Of a stretch of DNA of 9,965 nt, positions 1 to 7,407 are shown one piece after another. Under the pieces are notes generated by a model. That model saw only the letters and a program-made list of their open reading frames with translations. It did no database searches and was not told the origin of the DNA. This DNA is from CAZHSN01 sp964535125. GTDB lineage: Bacteria; Armatimonadota; HRBIN16. The stretch spans positions 1 through 9,965 of the forward strand of contig CAZHSN010000142.1 of NCBI GenBank assembly GCA_964535125.1, in the 5' to 3' direction. Each line of letters opens with the position of its first letter. Within the stretch, counting starts at the first letter, position 1. The position numbers and the translations under genes are program-made.

Positions 1-5
1 GCACG

Positions 6-1766
6 ATGCTCCGGCTGGTGAGTTTCTTGAAACCCGTATGGCCGCAAGCTGCGGTGCTGTCGTTGCTGGCCTTTATCAGCACCGCGCTGGGGCTGGCGCC
101 GCCTTACCTGCAGAAACCCTTGATGGATCGTGTGCTGGCGCCTGCCCAGCCGTTGCCTGTAGATGACCGCATGCATATGCTGGCCATCCTGACCGGCGTG
201 TTCGTCGCCGTGCAGGTGCTGGTACACGTGCTGGGCGCCATCAGCGGTTGGCTCAGCGCATGGCTGGGTAATCGATTGACGCATGACATCCGCACGCGGT
301 TGTTCCGGCATCTGCAGTTCCTGTCACTGGGGTATTTTGACAAACAGCAGATGGGAACGGTCATCAGTCGCGTGAACCAAGACACCGGCAATCTGCAGCA
401 GTTCTTGGTGTGGGGATCGCAGGATCTGGCGATAAACCTGTTGCTGTTGCTGGGTATCGGCGTCATGCTGTTCATAATGAACTGGAAGCTGGCGCTGGTT
501 GTGATGCTTCCGGCGCCGTTGGTGGCGATCGCGGCACAGCGGTTCTTCCGGTTCATGCGTCGCTATATGCGCCGGCTGTTCCGCCGTTGGGGGCAGGTGA
601 ACTCGATTCTGAGCGAAAGCCTCAACGGGTTGCGCGTGGTGAAAGCGTTCGCACAGGAAGACAGGGTGATCAGCCGGTTCGACGCTCGCAGCGCCGCTCT
701 GGCGGAAGCCGGTGTGCAGGCCGAGCGCGGATGGGCATTTGTGTTCTCTGGGATCTCGCTGTTGATGACGCTGGGAACCATGGCCGTCTGGTATGTGGGC
801 GGGCGTATGGTGCTGTTTGAGGGTATGACTGTGGGAACCCTCATCGCCTTCATCACGTATGTGGGTATGTTCTACCGGCCGCTGCAGGCGCTTTCGATGC
901 TGATGAACTGGTTCACACGGTCGATGACGGCCGCCGAACGGATCTTTGAGGTGCTGGACACACAACCCGAGACGGAAGCGACGCGCGATCTGCAGCCTGT
1001 AGAGCGCATTGAAGGGCGGGTGGAGTTCCGTGATGTCACATTCGGATATGAACCGCACCGGCCGGTGTTGAAGTCGGTAAGTTTTCGCACCGACGGGGGC
1101 GAGATGATCGGGTTGGTGGGACACAGCGGCGCCGGCAAGAGCACTGTAATCAATCTGATCTGCCGGTTCTACCAGACCCAAGAGGGCAGCGTGCTCATTG
1201 ATGGAAAGCCCATTCAGGAGTACCGGATGGAGGACCTGCGTCGTCAAATAGGGTTGGTGCCGCAGGACACGTTCCTGTTCAGCGGCACTATCGCGGACAA
1301 TATCGCCTACGCACGCCCCGGCGCTACGCGAGCCGAAGTGATCCGCGCGGCGCGCATCGCCAACGCGCATGAATTCATCGTGCAGAAACCGGACGGGTAT
1401 GAGACGCTGATCGGCGAAGGGGGACAGGGCCTGTCCGCGGGTGAGAAGCAGCGGCTGGCGATTGCGCGGGCGGTGCTGCACGATCCACGCATTTTGATCC
1501 TTGATGAAGCCACCTCTTCTGTTGACGTGGAGACCGAGAAAAAGATCCAGGAAGCCATAGACCGGCTGATACGCGGTCGCACAACGGTGGCCATTGCCCA
1601 TCGCTTGTCCACGTTGAAAAACGCGGACAGGTTGATTGTGCTGAAACAGGGTGAGATCATGGAAGTGGGCACCCATGATGAACTGCAGACAAAAGAAGAC
1701 GGGGAGTTCAAACGTCTGGTGACCATGTATCAGGAGGTCTCCCGCGTACACGCGGTGCAGAGGTAG
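6..1766 (+). CDS. ABC exporter half-transporter, permease fused to ATPase (DUF1854-associated type)
   Basis: This is a type I ABC exporter half-transporter expected to act as a homodimer in the inner membrane; its substrate is unknown. The N-terminal half (about residues 1-310) carries six hydrophobic segments, roughly at 13-35, 57-90, 140-180 (two) and 243-295 (two). The C-terminal half is a complete ATPase: Walker A GHSGAGKST at 372-380, Q-loop Q420, signature LSAGE at 476-480, Walker B ILILDE at 496-501, D-loop SSVD at 504-507 and switch histidine H532. The signature reads LSAGE instead of LSGGQ, a tolerated variant. The gene lies 7 bases upstream of a DUF1854 gene. From memory of the family, such pairs are named 'cyanophycin metabolism-associated' in some proteobacteria; no cyanophycin gene is visible here. 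Only five bases precede this ATG and no upstream stop can be seen, so the true start may lie outside the window; some DUF1854-linked exporters have an N-terminal extension. Confidence 0.93.
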   Translation: MLRLVSFLKPVWPQAAVLSLLAFISTALGLAPPYLQKPLMDRVLAPAQPLPVDDRMHMLAILTGVFVAVQVLVHVLGAISGWLSAWLGNRLTHDIRTRLFRHLQFLSLGYFDKQQMGTVISRVNQDTGNLQQFLVWGSQDLAINLLLLLGIGVMLFIMNWKLALVVMLPAPLVAIAAQRFFRFMRRYMRRLFRRWGQVNSILSESLNGLRVVKAFAQEDRVISRFDARSAALAEAGVQAERGWAFVFSGISLLMTLGTMAVWYVGGRMVLFEGMTVGTLIAFITYVGMFYRPLQALSMLMNWFTRSMTAAERIFEVLDTQPETEATRDLQPVERIEGRVEFRDVTFGYEPHRPVLKSVSFRTDGGEMIGLVGHSGAGKSTVINLICRFYQTQEGSVLIDGKPIQEYRMEDLRRQIGLVPQDTFLFSGTIADNIAYARPGATRAEVIRAARIANAHEFIVQKPDGYETLIGEGGQGLSAGEKQRLAIARAVLHDPRILILDEATSSVDVETEKKIQEAIDRLIRGRTTVAIAHRLSTLKNADRLIVLKQGEIMEVGTHDELQTKEDGEFKRLVTMYQEVSRVHAVQR

Positions 1767-1773
1767 CCATCGG

Positions 1774-2391
1774 ATGAGGCATCACGGACACGGACATAAC
1801 GGTGGGCATTCGGGAGCGCCACCCGCGGCGGGCGGTGATGCCAGCGGGCATGCACGCGCTGAAGTGAAACCGCTGGACCCGGATGCCGATCCTGCCGTGG
1901 GGCGCCACCTGAAGGCAGGGGATCTGCTTGAGTTCGCCAAGGGGCGGCTGCGTCTGAAACCCGAGGGGGCAGAGGAGTGGATACCGGTCATCGCGGTGCG
2001 GATGTATCCGCTGAGCGAGTGGCGCCGCTGGATTTCGATTCTGGACGACACCGGTCGCGTGGAGTTGTGCTGGATCGAACGGCTGGACGATGTGCCGGAG
2101 CCGTCCCGGTTGGCCATTGAAGCGGAACTGGACCAACGCTATGTGACGCCTGTGATCACGCGGATACTGGAGTGTCGGGAGTTGTCCCCGCGAGAACGCA
2201 TCGAGATTGTAGAATGGCGCGTGGAGACCAACCGGGGGCCGATGCGGTTCGTGGTGAAGCATTCCGAAAGCATCAAACAGCCGCACAGTGGCGCATTGAT
2301 GATAACCGACGTAGAAGGCCGCCGGTTTGATATCCCTGATGTGGATGCACTCGATGCCAACAGCCAACGCCTGCTGCGCGACCGCACCTGA
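1774..2391 (+). CDS. DUF1854 family protein with His-rich N-terminus
   Basis: A 205-residue soluble protein without signal peptide or membrane segment. Residues from about 45 onward match the DUF1854 pattern as I remember it: a region around WISILDD, then ELCWIERLDDVPEPSR, then a Y-VTPVITRI strand, then WRVETNRGPMRFVVK and finally LMITDVEGRRFDIPD followed by LD.NSQRLL. The first 28 residues are low-complexity and contain six histidines (H3, H4, H6, H8, H12, H26), which could bind a metal; this is inference. The start is supported by a GAGGT at 1760-1764 that lies inside the end of the ABC gene, nine bases before the ATG. The tight spacing implies one transcript and probably translational coupling, so the protein most likely works with the exporter, for example as a cytoplasmic partner. 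No biochemical activity is known to me for this domain. The family call is firm, the function open. Confidence 0.87.
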   Translation: MRHHGHGHNGGHSGAPPAAGGDASGHARAEVKPLDPDADPAVGRHLKAGDLLEFAKGRLRLKPEGAEEWIPVIAVRMYPLSEWRRWISILDDTGRVELCWIERLDDVPEPSRLAIEAELDQRYVTPVITRILECRELSPRERIEIVEWRVETNRGPMRFVVKHSESIKQPHSGALMITDVEGRRFDIPDVDALDANSQRLLRDRT

Positions 2392-2417
2392 ACAGGTCGG
2401 TGCCGCGCGTTTAGGCC

Positions 2418-2423
2418 TACAAT
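2418..2423 (+). promoter_or_regulatory. Possible -10 element upstream of the DUF4412 gene
   Basis: The 92-base gap between the DUF1854 stop and the DUF4412 start has one AT-rich patch, containing TACAAT (five of six matches to the -10 consensus). No convincing -35 hexamer lies 16-18 bases upstream. It may be the promoter of the DUF4412 gene, which otherwise would rely on read-through from the ABC operon. Confidence 0.3.
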
Positions 2424-2470
2424 ATATCATGTGGCCATCACGACGCAGCCGCGCCGCGATTGGACCGACC

Positions 2471-2477
2471 AAAGGAG
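2471..2477 (+). promoter_or_regulatory. Ribosome binding site that fixes the DUF4412 start at 2484
   Basis: AAAGGAG lies six bases before the ATG at 2484. This selects that codon over the in-frame upstream start at 2460, and the chosen start also places a normal signal peptide at the very N-terminus. Confidence 0.8.
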
Positions 2478-2483
2478 AACCGC

Positions 2484-3110
2484 ATGAAACGCGTGTTATT
2501 GGCGCTGGCTGCGCTGGTGTTCACCGCCACGGTGTGCATGGCGCAGGCCAAAGACTTTACTGCTGACATGACCCAGTCGGCGGGTGCGATGCAGATAACC
2601 GGGAAGACCGCCCGGAAAGGCAACAAGCAGCGTACGGAGATCAACTCGCCGATGGGCAAGCAGATCATCATCGTGCGCGGTGATCTGAAAAAGGTATGGA
2701 TGATCTCTCCCGATCAGAAGTCGTATGTCGAGCAACCGATCCCTGAAGGGCAGAATGTCGCTCCCGAAAACTGGCGCAAGATGATGCCCAAAGAGGCCAA
2801 AGTGAAGAAGGTCGGTTCTGAGAAGATCAACGGCCATCAGTGTGACAAGTTCACCGTTGCTGGCGGACAGGCCACGCAGACGCTATGGGTCAGCAATGTA
2901 CTCGGCTTTCCCATTCGCATGATCACCAATGTGAAAGGACCGGATGGCAAACCGGCGGAGGTCCGCATGGAGTACACGAATATCAAATTGGGCGCTCCTG
3001 CCGACAGTCTGTTCAACCTGCCGGCCGGTTACAAGAAGACCGACATGCCCGCAGGCATGATGGGCGGAGGCCCCGGCGGACCGAGGCCGGCGCCGCCTGC
3101 CCCGCGCTGA
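2484..3110 (+). CDS. Exported DUF4412 family protein
   Basis: A 208-residue exported protein. Residues 1-22 form a signal peptide: MKR, a hydrophobic core of leucine, alanine and valine, then a CMAQA cleavage site, giving a mature protein from about K23. The mature part fits DUF4412, a family with a likely LolA/LolB-like curved sheet: an early G-KQR-E-N strand, then IIIVRGDLKKVWMISPDQKSY, a central EKINGHQCDKFTV segment, TLWVSNVLGFPIRM, and a final ADSLFNLPAGYKK. The last 20 residues (about 189-208) are a Gly/Pro/Met-rich, probably disordered tail. It presumably sits in the periplasm; no ligand is known and a lipid or hydrophobic-molecule role would be analogy only. It is on the same strand as the exporter pair 92 bases upstream, but may have its own promoter, and it ends 31 bases before a strong terminator. 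An upstream in-frame start at 2460 was discarded because it lacks a ribosome binding site and would mask the signal peptide. Confidence 0.85.
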   Translation: MKRVLLALAALVFTATVCMAQAKDFTADMTQSAGAMQITGKTARKGNKQRTEINSPMGKQIIIVRGDLKKVWMISPDQKSYVEQPIPEGQNVAPENWRKMMPKEAKVKKVGSEKINGHQCDKFTVAGGQATQTLWVSNVLGFPIRMITNVKGPDGKPAEVRMEYTNIKLGAPADSLFNLPAGYKKTDMPAGMMGGGPGGPRPAPPAPR

Positions 3111-3141
3111 AATCGCGCGGCTGATACTTGAACTGGACAAG

Positions 3142-3175
3142 CCGGAGTCACGCTGAATGCGTGACTCCGGTTTTT
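3142..3175 (+). terminator. Intrinsic terminator after the DUF4412 gene
   Basis: A perfect 12-bp stem (3142-3153 with 3159-3170), a five-base loop TGAAT and a run of five T at 3171-3175 make a classical Rho-independent terminator on the plus strand. It stands between two convergent genes. On the minus strand the same hairpin could slow transcription from the pseudopilin gene, but no T-run follows it on that side. Confidence 0.93.
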
Positions 3176-3209
3176 CGTAAGGGCGATGCGCGGCTTGACG
3201 GTGTCCGGT

Positions 3210-3983
3210 TTACAGATTCTGGTAGTCGGGGTTCAACTGACTCAGCATATAGTCTTGAGCCTCTTTTTCGCTGTTGACCCAGACATTACCCCAGTAGTCC
3301 ACCATGAACGGATACTCCTCGCTGGGATTCCATTTCAGTTTCGGTACGATAGTCTGCTTTAACTTGTGGGCCTTGGCGTGGCCATCGGCGAATATGTAGT
3401 TGCTCATACCCCCGTGCTTTGCAGATACATATTCGGGGATGTAACCTCCGTACCACAGAAGGTTGGTGACGTCCATGTTGATCGTGCCACCGGTAGACTC
3501 GACGATCAGCACGCCGTCTGCGGGACTGGCATATGCCGACATGGAGAAGTTGTTCCGGCCGGAGTCCTGGTACATGGCATATCCGACAGCATGCTTCCAT
3601 TTGGGAGGCCAGTATCGGTCTTCGGTTCCATCTTTGGGGCGCGCCGGGCAGGCGAAGACCGCCATGGCTTTGACGTACGCATACAACGCGTCTTCCCATG
3701 GACGTAAATCAAAGTCAAACCCTGTCCATGTCCGTGTCCATCCGGATACCTCCCCGGCAGGGGCGTACCATAGAATCGGCAGGGGATACTGCTCATCATA
3801 GTCCTGTGCATACATCATCATCGCAGTGCCGATCTGTTTGCAGTTGGATAGGCACGTCGTTTTGCGGGCTTGTTCACGTGCTCGTGCGAATACCGGGAAC
3901 AGAATGGCCGCAAGGATGGCGATGATCGCGATGACGACGAGTAACTCGATCAGTGTGAAACCCGGGATGGAATGCCGTCTCAT
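3210..3983 (-). CDS. Pseudopilin with prepilin N-terminus and H-X9-DG motif (DUF1559-like)
   Basis: A 257-residue type II secretion/type IV pilus-like pseudopilin. The leader MRRHSIPG is followed by FTLIELLVVIAIIAILAAIL, so prepilin peptidase should cut between G8 and F9; the conserved glutamate at +5 is E13. The hydrophobic helix (9-33) anchors the protein in the inner membrane and would drive assembly into a filament. The following AREQARKTTCLSNCKQIG segment and the C-terminal H190-X9-D200-G201 motif (KHGG...FADGHA) are typical of the H-X9-DG family, which is hugely expanded in Planctomycetota, Lentisphaerota and Armatimonadota. The globular part is rich in Trp and Tyr. The start has an excellent AAAGGAGG at 3991-3998, seven bases upstream. 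It begins 56 bases after the LacI stop with no visible promoter or operator in that gap, so it is probably co-transcribed with the regulator. Its function is unknown; capture or transfer of carbohydrate at the surface is a hypothesis only. Confidence 0.93.
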   Translation of the reverse strand: MRRHSIPGFTLIELLVVIAIIAILAAILFPVFARAREQARKTTCLSNCKQIGTAMMMYAQDYDEQYPLPILWYAPAGEVSGWTRTWTGFDFDLRPWEDALYAYVKAMAVFACPARPKDGTEDRYWPPKWKHAVGYAMYQDSGRNNFSMSAYASPADGVLIVESTGGTINMDVTNLLWYGGYIPEYVSAKHGGMSNYIFADGHAKAHKLKQTIVPKLKWNPSEEYPFMVDYWGNVWVNSEKEAQDYMLSQLNPDYQNL

Positions 3984-4039
3984 GAGATGTCCTCCTTTGT
4001 GTGTTGAGCTGAGACGTCAGGTGTATGTGGGGATGAGCG

Positions 4040-5044
4040 CTATGTCCGGTCCGATGATTGTGAAGTCCGTAGCCTCGTGATGAGTTCGACCTCACGGATG
4101 GGTAGATCAGGGACTTGTATTCGGTCAAGCAGCAGTTGCCATGCGTGCTGGCACATTGCGTCTGTAGGTAACACCACGGTGCTGATGCGCGGCTCCAGAT
4201 AGTCGACGTCAACAATACCGTCGTGCCCTACCAGGCAGACGTCATCCGGCATGCGGACACCGCGGTCCCAAAGGGCGCGATGCAATCCTATGGCGATCTC
4301 GTCATTATAGGCCATCAGGCCCTCAGGACAGGGATTGGTGTCGAGCCAGTTCAGGAACGCTTGCCAAGCGGATTGCCGGGTGCGTCCGGGGAGAACGACA
4401 ACGGCGGGTTCCAAGCCTGCCTCGCTCATCGTTTCCTGATAAGCTCGGTAGCGGGGTTCGCTTATGTCCACACCGTACTGATCACAGATAAACGCTATAC
4501 TGCGACATCCGCAGGCAACCAGATGCTCGGCAGCCTGCTTGGCTCCCGGGTACAGGTTCATGTGTACGTGGTCCAGGTGTTGCGCGGTGTCAGCGCCCAT
4601 CGTCACGATGGGTATATTCGCTTGGGCATACCGCTGCATATACTCCAGCACATAACGCACGGAGTCGAATGCCAGAATACCATCCACCGTCCACTGAGAC
4701 AGGCGGCGCAAATGCTCATCGCGGTCGCGCACCACAGCGGTGTCAGTGATCATCATGTCATATCCGCTGTTATAAGCCAGACGCTGAGTCTGGTCGATGA
4801 TCTGTGAATAATAGGTGGGACACAATACGGACATCCACAGAGCCACCGTATTGGCGCGTCCACTGCGCAGCGCCATCGCCGCGCGGTTCGGGGCGTAACC
4901 CATGAGACGAGCGGTGTCACGCACACGCTGTGCGGTCTCCTCTGAAATGGACATCTCCGTGCGGCCGTTTAAGACGAACGACACCGTGGTGGGGGATACG
5001 CCTGCAGCCTTCGCTACATCATTGCGTGTGACTCGTTTTGCCAT
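4040..5044 (-). CDS. LacI family transcriptional regulator
   Basis: A 334-residue LacI/GalR repressor of usual length. Residues 5-24 (VTRNDVAKAAGVSPTTVSFV) are the helix-turn-helix, followed by LNGR and a hinge region near 52-64 (PNRAAMALRSGR). The rest is a periplasmic-binding-protein-like effector domain, ending with the typical VGHDG...LEPRISTVVLP segment and a C-terminal helix. The start ATG is preceded by a GGAGAT at 5053-5058, eight bases away. It lies 86 bases downstream of the glycosidase gene on the same strand, and an operator-like palindrome is found both in that gap and in front of the glycosidase. I infer that it represses the glycosidase and itself and is released by a sugar, perhaps an alpha-galactoside or related oligosaccharide. 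The effector cannot be read from the sequence. Confidence 0.95.
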   Translation of the reverse strand: MAKRVTRNDVAKAAGVSPTTVSFVLNGRTEMSISEETAQRVRDTARLMGYAPNRAAMALRSGRANTVALWMSVLCPTYYSQIIDQTQRLAYNSGYDMMITDTAVVRDRDEHLRRLSQWTVDGILAFDSVRYVLEYMQRYAQANIPIVTMGADTAQHLDHVHMNLYPGAKQAAEHLVACGCRSIAFICDQYGVDISEPRYRAYQETMSEAGLEPAVVVLPGRTRQSAWQAFLNWLDTNPCPEGLMAYNDEIAIGLHRALWDRGVRMPDDVCLVGHDGIVDVDYLEPRISTVVLPTDAMCQHAWQLLLDRIQVPDLPIREVELITRLRTSQSSDRT

Positions 5045-5063
5045 GTTGGTTGATCTCCGTGAG

Positions 5064-5076
5064 CTAACACGAGTTA
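5064..5076 (-). promoter_or_regulatory. LacI-type operator in front of the regulator gene
   Basis: CTAACACGAGTTA (plus strand) contains the imperfect palindrome TAAC-A-CG-A-GTTA with the central CG typical of LacI-family sites. The same 13 bases occur upstream of the glycosidase. Here the site lies between the putative -10 (5089-5094) and the start codon, so a bound repressor would block transcription of its own gene. It could also act as a roadblock to read-through from the glycosidase gene. Confidence 0.78.
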
Positions 5077-5088
5077 CTAACTGCTGTT

Positions 5089-5117
5089 AAGTTATCTTAC
5101 ATCGCAGCGCTTGTCAA
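5089..5117 (-). promoter_or_regulatory. Probable promoter of the LacI-pseudopilin transcript
   Basis: On the minus strand a perfect -35 TTGACA (5112-5117) is followed after 17 bases by TAACTT (5089-5094), a weak -10. The operator core starts 12 bases further downstream. The -35 and spacing are good and the -10 poor, which suits a weakly expressed, self-regulated repressor gene. Confidence 0.55.
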
Positions 5118-5130
5118 TACGTTCCGCACG

Positions 5131-7380
5131 CTATCTTCCGCGAATTGTTGTGAATCGGAACAGGGCGCAGTCATCTGGATCCAGCACGCAACATAGGCGT
5201 CTGGATACTGGCGTCTTCATGTTTGTCCAGACCTCTTCACACTGCGCAACACGAGGCCAATGGATCCCCAACGTCTTGAGATCGATATCCCGTTGGGTCC
5301 GTTTGTCGCTGAGGTTGAACACCGCCACCCAGTAGTGGTCCTGGTCTGCGCGTGTGAACACGTCGCACGGTGTTGACCCAGATCCAGGGTGTGATGGTCT
5401 AAATGGCCTTGCCTGTGCACCCAGGCGGTTGACAAGTGTATTACAAAGCACCCTTTTGGCTGCCGCCGTCTGATCGGTGCGCCGTGGGTCGATGCAGACA
5501 ATCAACGGTGACCCGAGTACGACCATCGCGGTGAGGCGGCTGCGCGCCAGAGCGTCGTTTTCCAGCGGAATACCATCATTTTGCTCAAGGGTGAAGATAC
5601 CGGCGTCGTTATACTGGTTCATCCGCCATGCACGCCACCAGTGCCACGTCGCGGCTGACAGTATAAAGTGGTTGAGAAACGCACCTGTATGGTGGATATC
5701 AGAAGTGACTAGATGACTGTGTGTATACCCGCCCGGGAATAGCGGGCCGATCTCCAACTGAAGGAACATCCGGCTGCCATCGGGGTAGACGGACTCCTCC
5801 TGGATCATCTGCATGCCGTACGCAAATGCCTGCAAACCGGTGCGTATGTGGTTCAGATAGCGACGGCCTTCACAGCACCCGCCGAGCATGAAGTCCAGCT
5901 TTACATAGCGCACACCCCATCGCTTAAAGCGTGAGAACAGATCATGTATGGACTCGCGTATAGCCGGATGTGTCGGGTCAACCGGGTAATAGCCGCCGTT
6001 GAGCTTGGGATGGATGCGGCCGTCGCGCAAGCGCTGTACTACATCGCCCCATCGGTACTCGGACGGGATGCCCCAAACGCGTGCATCCATGTCGTCTCCC
6101 CAGTACGCAAATGGGCAGGCATACGCTCCCAGAGTCTGATTCTGGCGCGTCAATAAGCTGCGGAACTCTCCAATGCGCTCTTCCACTCGGGTGGACCAGG
6201 CATCCAAATGTATGTTCTGTGAGCCGTCTGACGCCTGATAACCTGCAGGGCGCAGTTCGTGGTGCATATACCGCGCGCTGGTGATGGCATCGTGGAACTG
6301 CATCGAGGTGTGATACGCCCCCCAACTGCTCCATCCGATGGGGGCGGTCCCTAACCAGGTAACAGGAGGGTGCATCTTGTGGCACACAGCGCCGAACGAC
6401 TCCAACCCATCACGCCAGTCGTCATGCCAGCCGATCCATACACGCGGCGAGTCAATCGTTGAGCCCTTAAGCGGGGTATGCGTATCGTAATCTCCAGTGG
6501 CTTCAGGAGACGCGGCGCCGCCGTAAACGGTCAGAACCAGGAGTCTGCCGTCAGATCCTCCCGTTGTGATCCCGGTCTTCCAAAGCCGTTGGTCCGGATC
6601 ACCGATGATCAGCGCTCCCGGCGCGTCTCCGTCCGACAGCAGGCCGCCAATCTGATAGCTGGTCGAACCGCTGTCCACGGAGCGAGTTTGGGGGCGTTCG
6701 TCCCATGTGTCGTTCTTGAACGGCATCCATACCGAACGCGCGAGTGACCCGCCCGGCAACCGCACCGCGTCGGGCGTCACACTGGTAAGGGGTGAAAACA
6801 GACCGCACTCAATCTCTGTGTCATCATCAGCCAACAGCGATGCCTGTACGGCGACCCATTGCGTGCCCTCATAGAGCCAGACGCGTTGAACCATCGCCGG
6901 CAGTTCGGGAGCATGTCGCGTGACGGTACACAGCCAACCGCGTCCGTGTGTGTCACGGAACCGCTCACAGCATGTGGCAGCACTGACATAGTCTGAACTG
7001 AGCAGCGTGGCGCCAGTCAATCGGGCGAGGGCGAACCAGTCAGTGATGCATGCGCCTGATGACCACCTGAGGGCCATACGGCCGTCTGCGCCAGAGACGG
7101 TGAGTGATGTCTGTCCAGTCCTGACCTCACGCCTTGTGCCCGCGGAACCGTTCGAACGCAAGGCGGTCGTGTAGTCGATCAATGTGGGTGAGCAGTTGTG
7201 ACCTCTGATTGATAAACGGTCCACTTGATGAGCGCCTGGCAGTACATGACGATAGAGGCCATCAAGATCCGCTGTCGGGAAGCAGGGCGCCATACCGATG
7301 CAACGGCCATCAATCATCAGACACATGACGCCGGGTTCGGCGGATCGATAGCGGATGGTCAGCGTTGTGTATGTCTGCAT
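5131..7380 (-). CDS. Clan GH-D glycoside hydrolase, GH36/GH27-like (alpha-galactosidase-like)
   Basis: A 749-residue enzyme with the length and layout of GH36: an N-terminal beta-supersandwich (about 1-340), a (beta/alpha)8 barrel from about 345 starting with GWSSWGAYHTSM (G349-W350), and a C-terminal beta domain from about 660. The likely catalytic nucleophile is D496 in RYVKLDFML, matching the K-x-D strand of the clan, and the likely acid/base is D561 in HLVTSDIHH. No signal peptide is visible, so it should act in the cytoplasm on imported oligosaccharides; no sugar transporter lies in the window. The start at 7380 was chosen because GGAGGGAG (7385-7392) precedes it; the longer frame from 7416 would start inside the operator. 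The KLDF motif lacks the usual residues after the nucleophile of characterised alpha-galactosidases (KWDxN or KYDxC), so substrate specificity is uncertain. Repression by the neighbouring LacI protein is inferred from the shared operator. Confidence 0.85.
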   Translation of the reverse strand: MQTYTTLTIRYRSAEPGVMCLMIDGRCIGMAPCFPTADLDGLYRHVLPGAHQVDRLSIRGHNCSPTLIDYTTALRSNGSAGTRREVRTGQTSLTVSGADGRMALRWSSGACITDWFALARLTGATLLSSDYVSAATCCERFRDTHGRGWLCTVTRHAPELPAMVQRVWLYEGTQWVAVQASLLADDDTEIECGLFSPLTSVTPDAVRLPGGSLARSVWMPFKNDTWDERPQTRSVDSGSTSYQIGGLLSDGDAPGALIIGDPDQRLWKTGITTGGSDGRLLVLTVYGGAASPEATGDYDTHTPLKGSTIDSPRVWIGWHDDWRDGLESFGAVCHKMHPPVTWLGTAPIGWSSWGAYHTSMQFHDAITSARYMHHELRPAGYQASDGSQNIHLDAWSTRVEERIGEFRSLLTRQNQTLGAYACPFAYWGDDMDARVWGIPSEYRWGDVVQRLRDGRIHPKLNGGYYPVDPTHPAIRESIHDLFSRFKRWGVRYVKLDFMLGGCCEGRRYLNHIRTGLQAFAYGMQMIQEESVYPDGSRMFLQLEIGPLFPGGYTHSHLVTSDIHHTGAFLNHFILSAATWHWWRAWRMNQYNDAGIFTLEQNDGIPLENDALARSRLTAMVVLGSPLIVCIDPRRTDQTAAAKRVLCNTLVNRLGAQARPFRPSHPGSGSTPCDVFTRADQDHYWVAVFNLSDKRTQRDIDLKTLGIHWPRVAQCEEVWTNMKTPVSRRLCCVLDPDDCALFRFTTIRGR

Positions 7381-7384
7381 CTGG

Positions 7385-7392
7385 CTCCCTCC
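7385..7392 (-). promoter_or_regulatory. Ribosome binding site that fixes the glycosidase start at 7380
   Basis: The minus strand reads GGAGGGAG ending four bases before the ATG (GGAGG seven bases before it). It supports the start at 7380 over the upstream in-frame ATG at 7416, which overlaps the operator and has no such site. Confidence 0.85.
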
Positions 7393-7407
7393 GTATTGAC
7401 AACAAGA

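Noticed and set aside
324..1751. A 475-codon open frame on the minus strand, antisense to the ABC gene
   Set aside because: It is a shadow of the ABC transporter: the translation is rich in His, Arg, Gln and Pro without domain pattern, while the plus strand carries every ABC motif in frame.
2386..2397. Inverted repeat ACCTG-AA-CAGGT at the DUF1854 stop codon as a terminator
   Set aside because: The stem has five base pairs with a two-base loop and no T-run; it cannot form a useful terminator hairpin.
1708..2472. A 254-codon minus-strand frame across the DUF1854 gene
   Set aside because: It covers the DUF1854 gene antisense, has no recognisable domain and spans the junction of two well-supported genes.
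4223..4807. A 194-codon plus-strand frame within the LacI gene
   Set aside because: Antisense to a complete LacI-family protein with clear helix-turn-helix; no ribosome binding site or domain.
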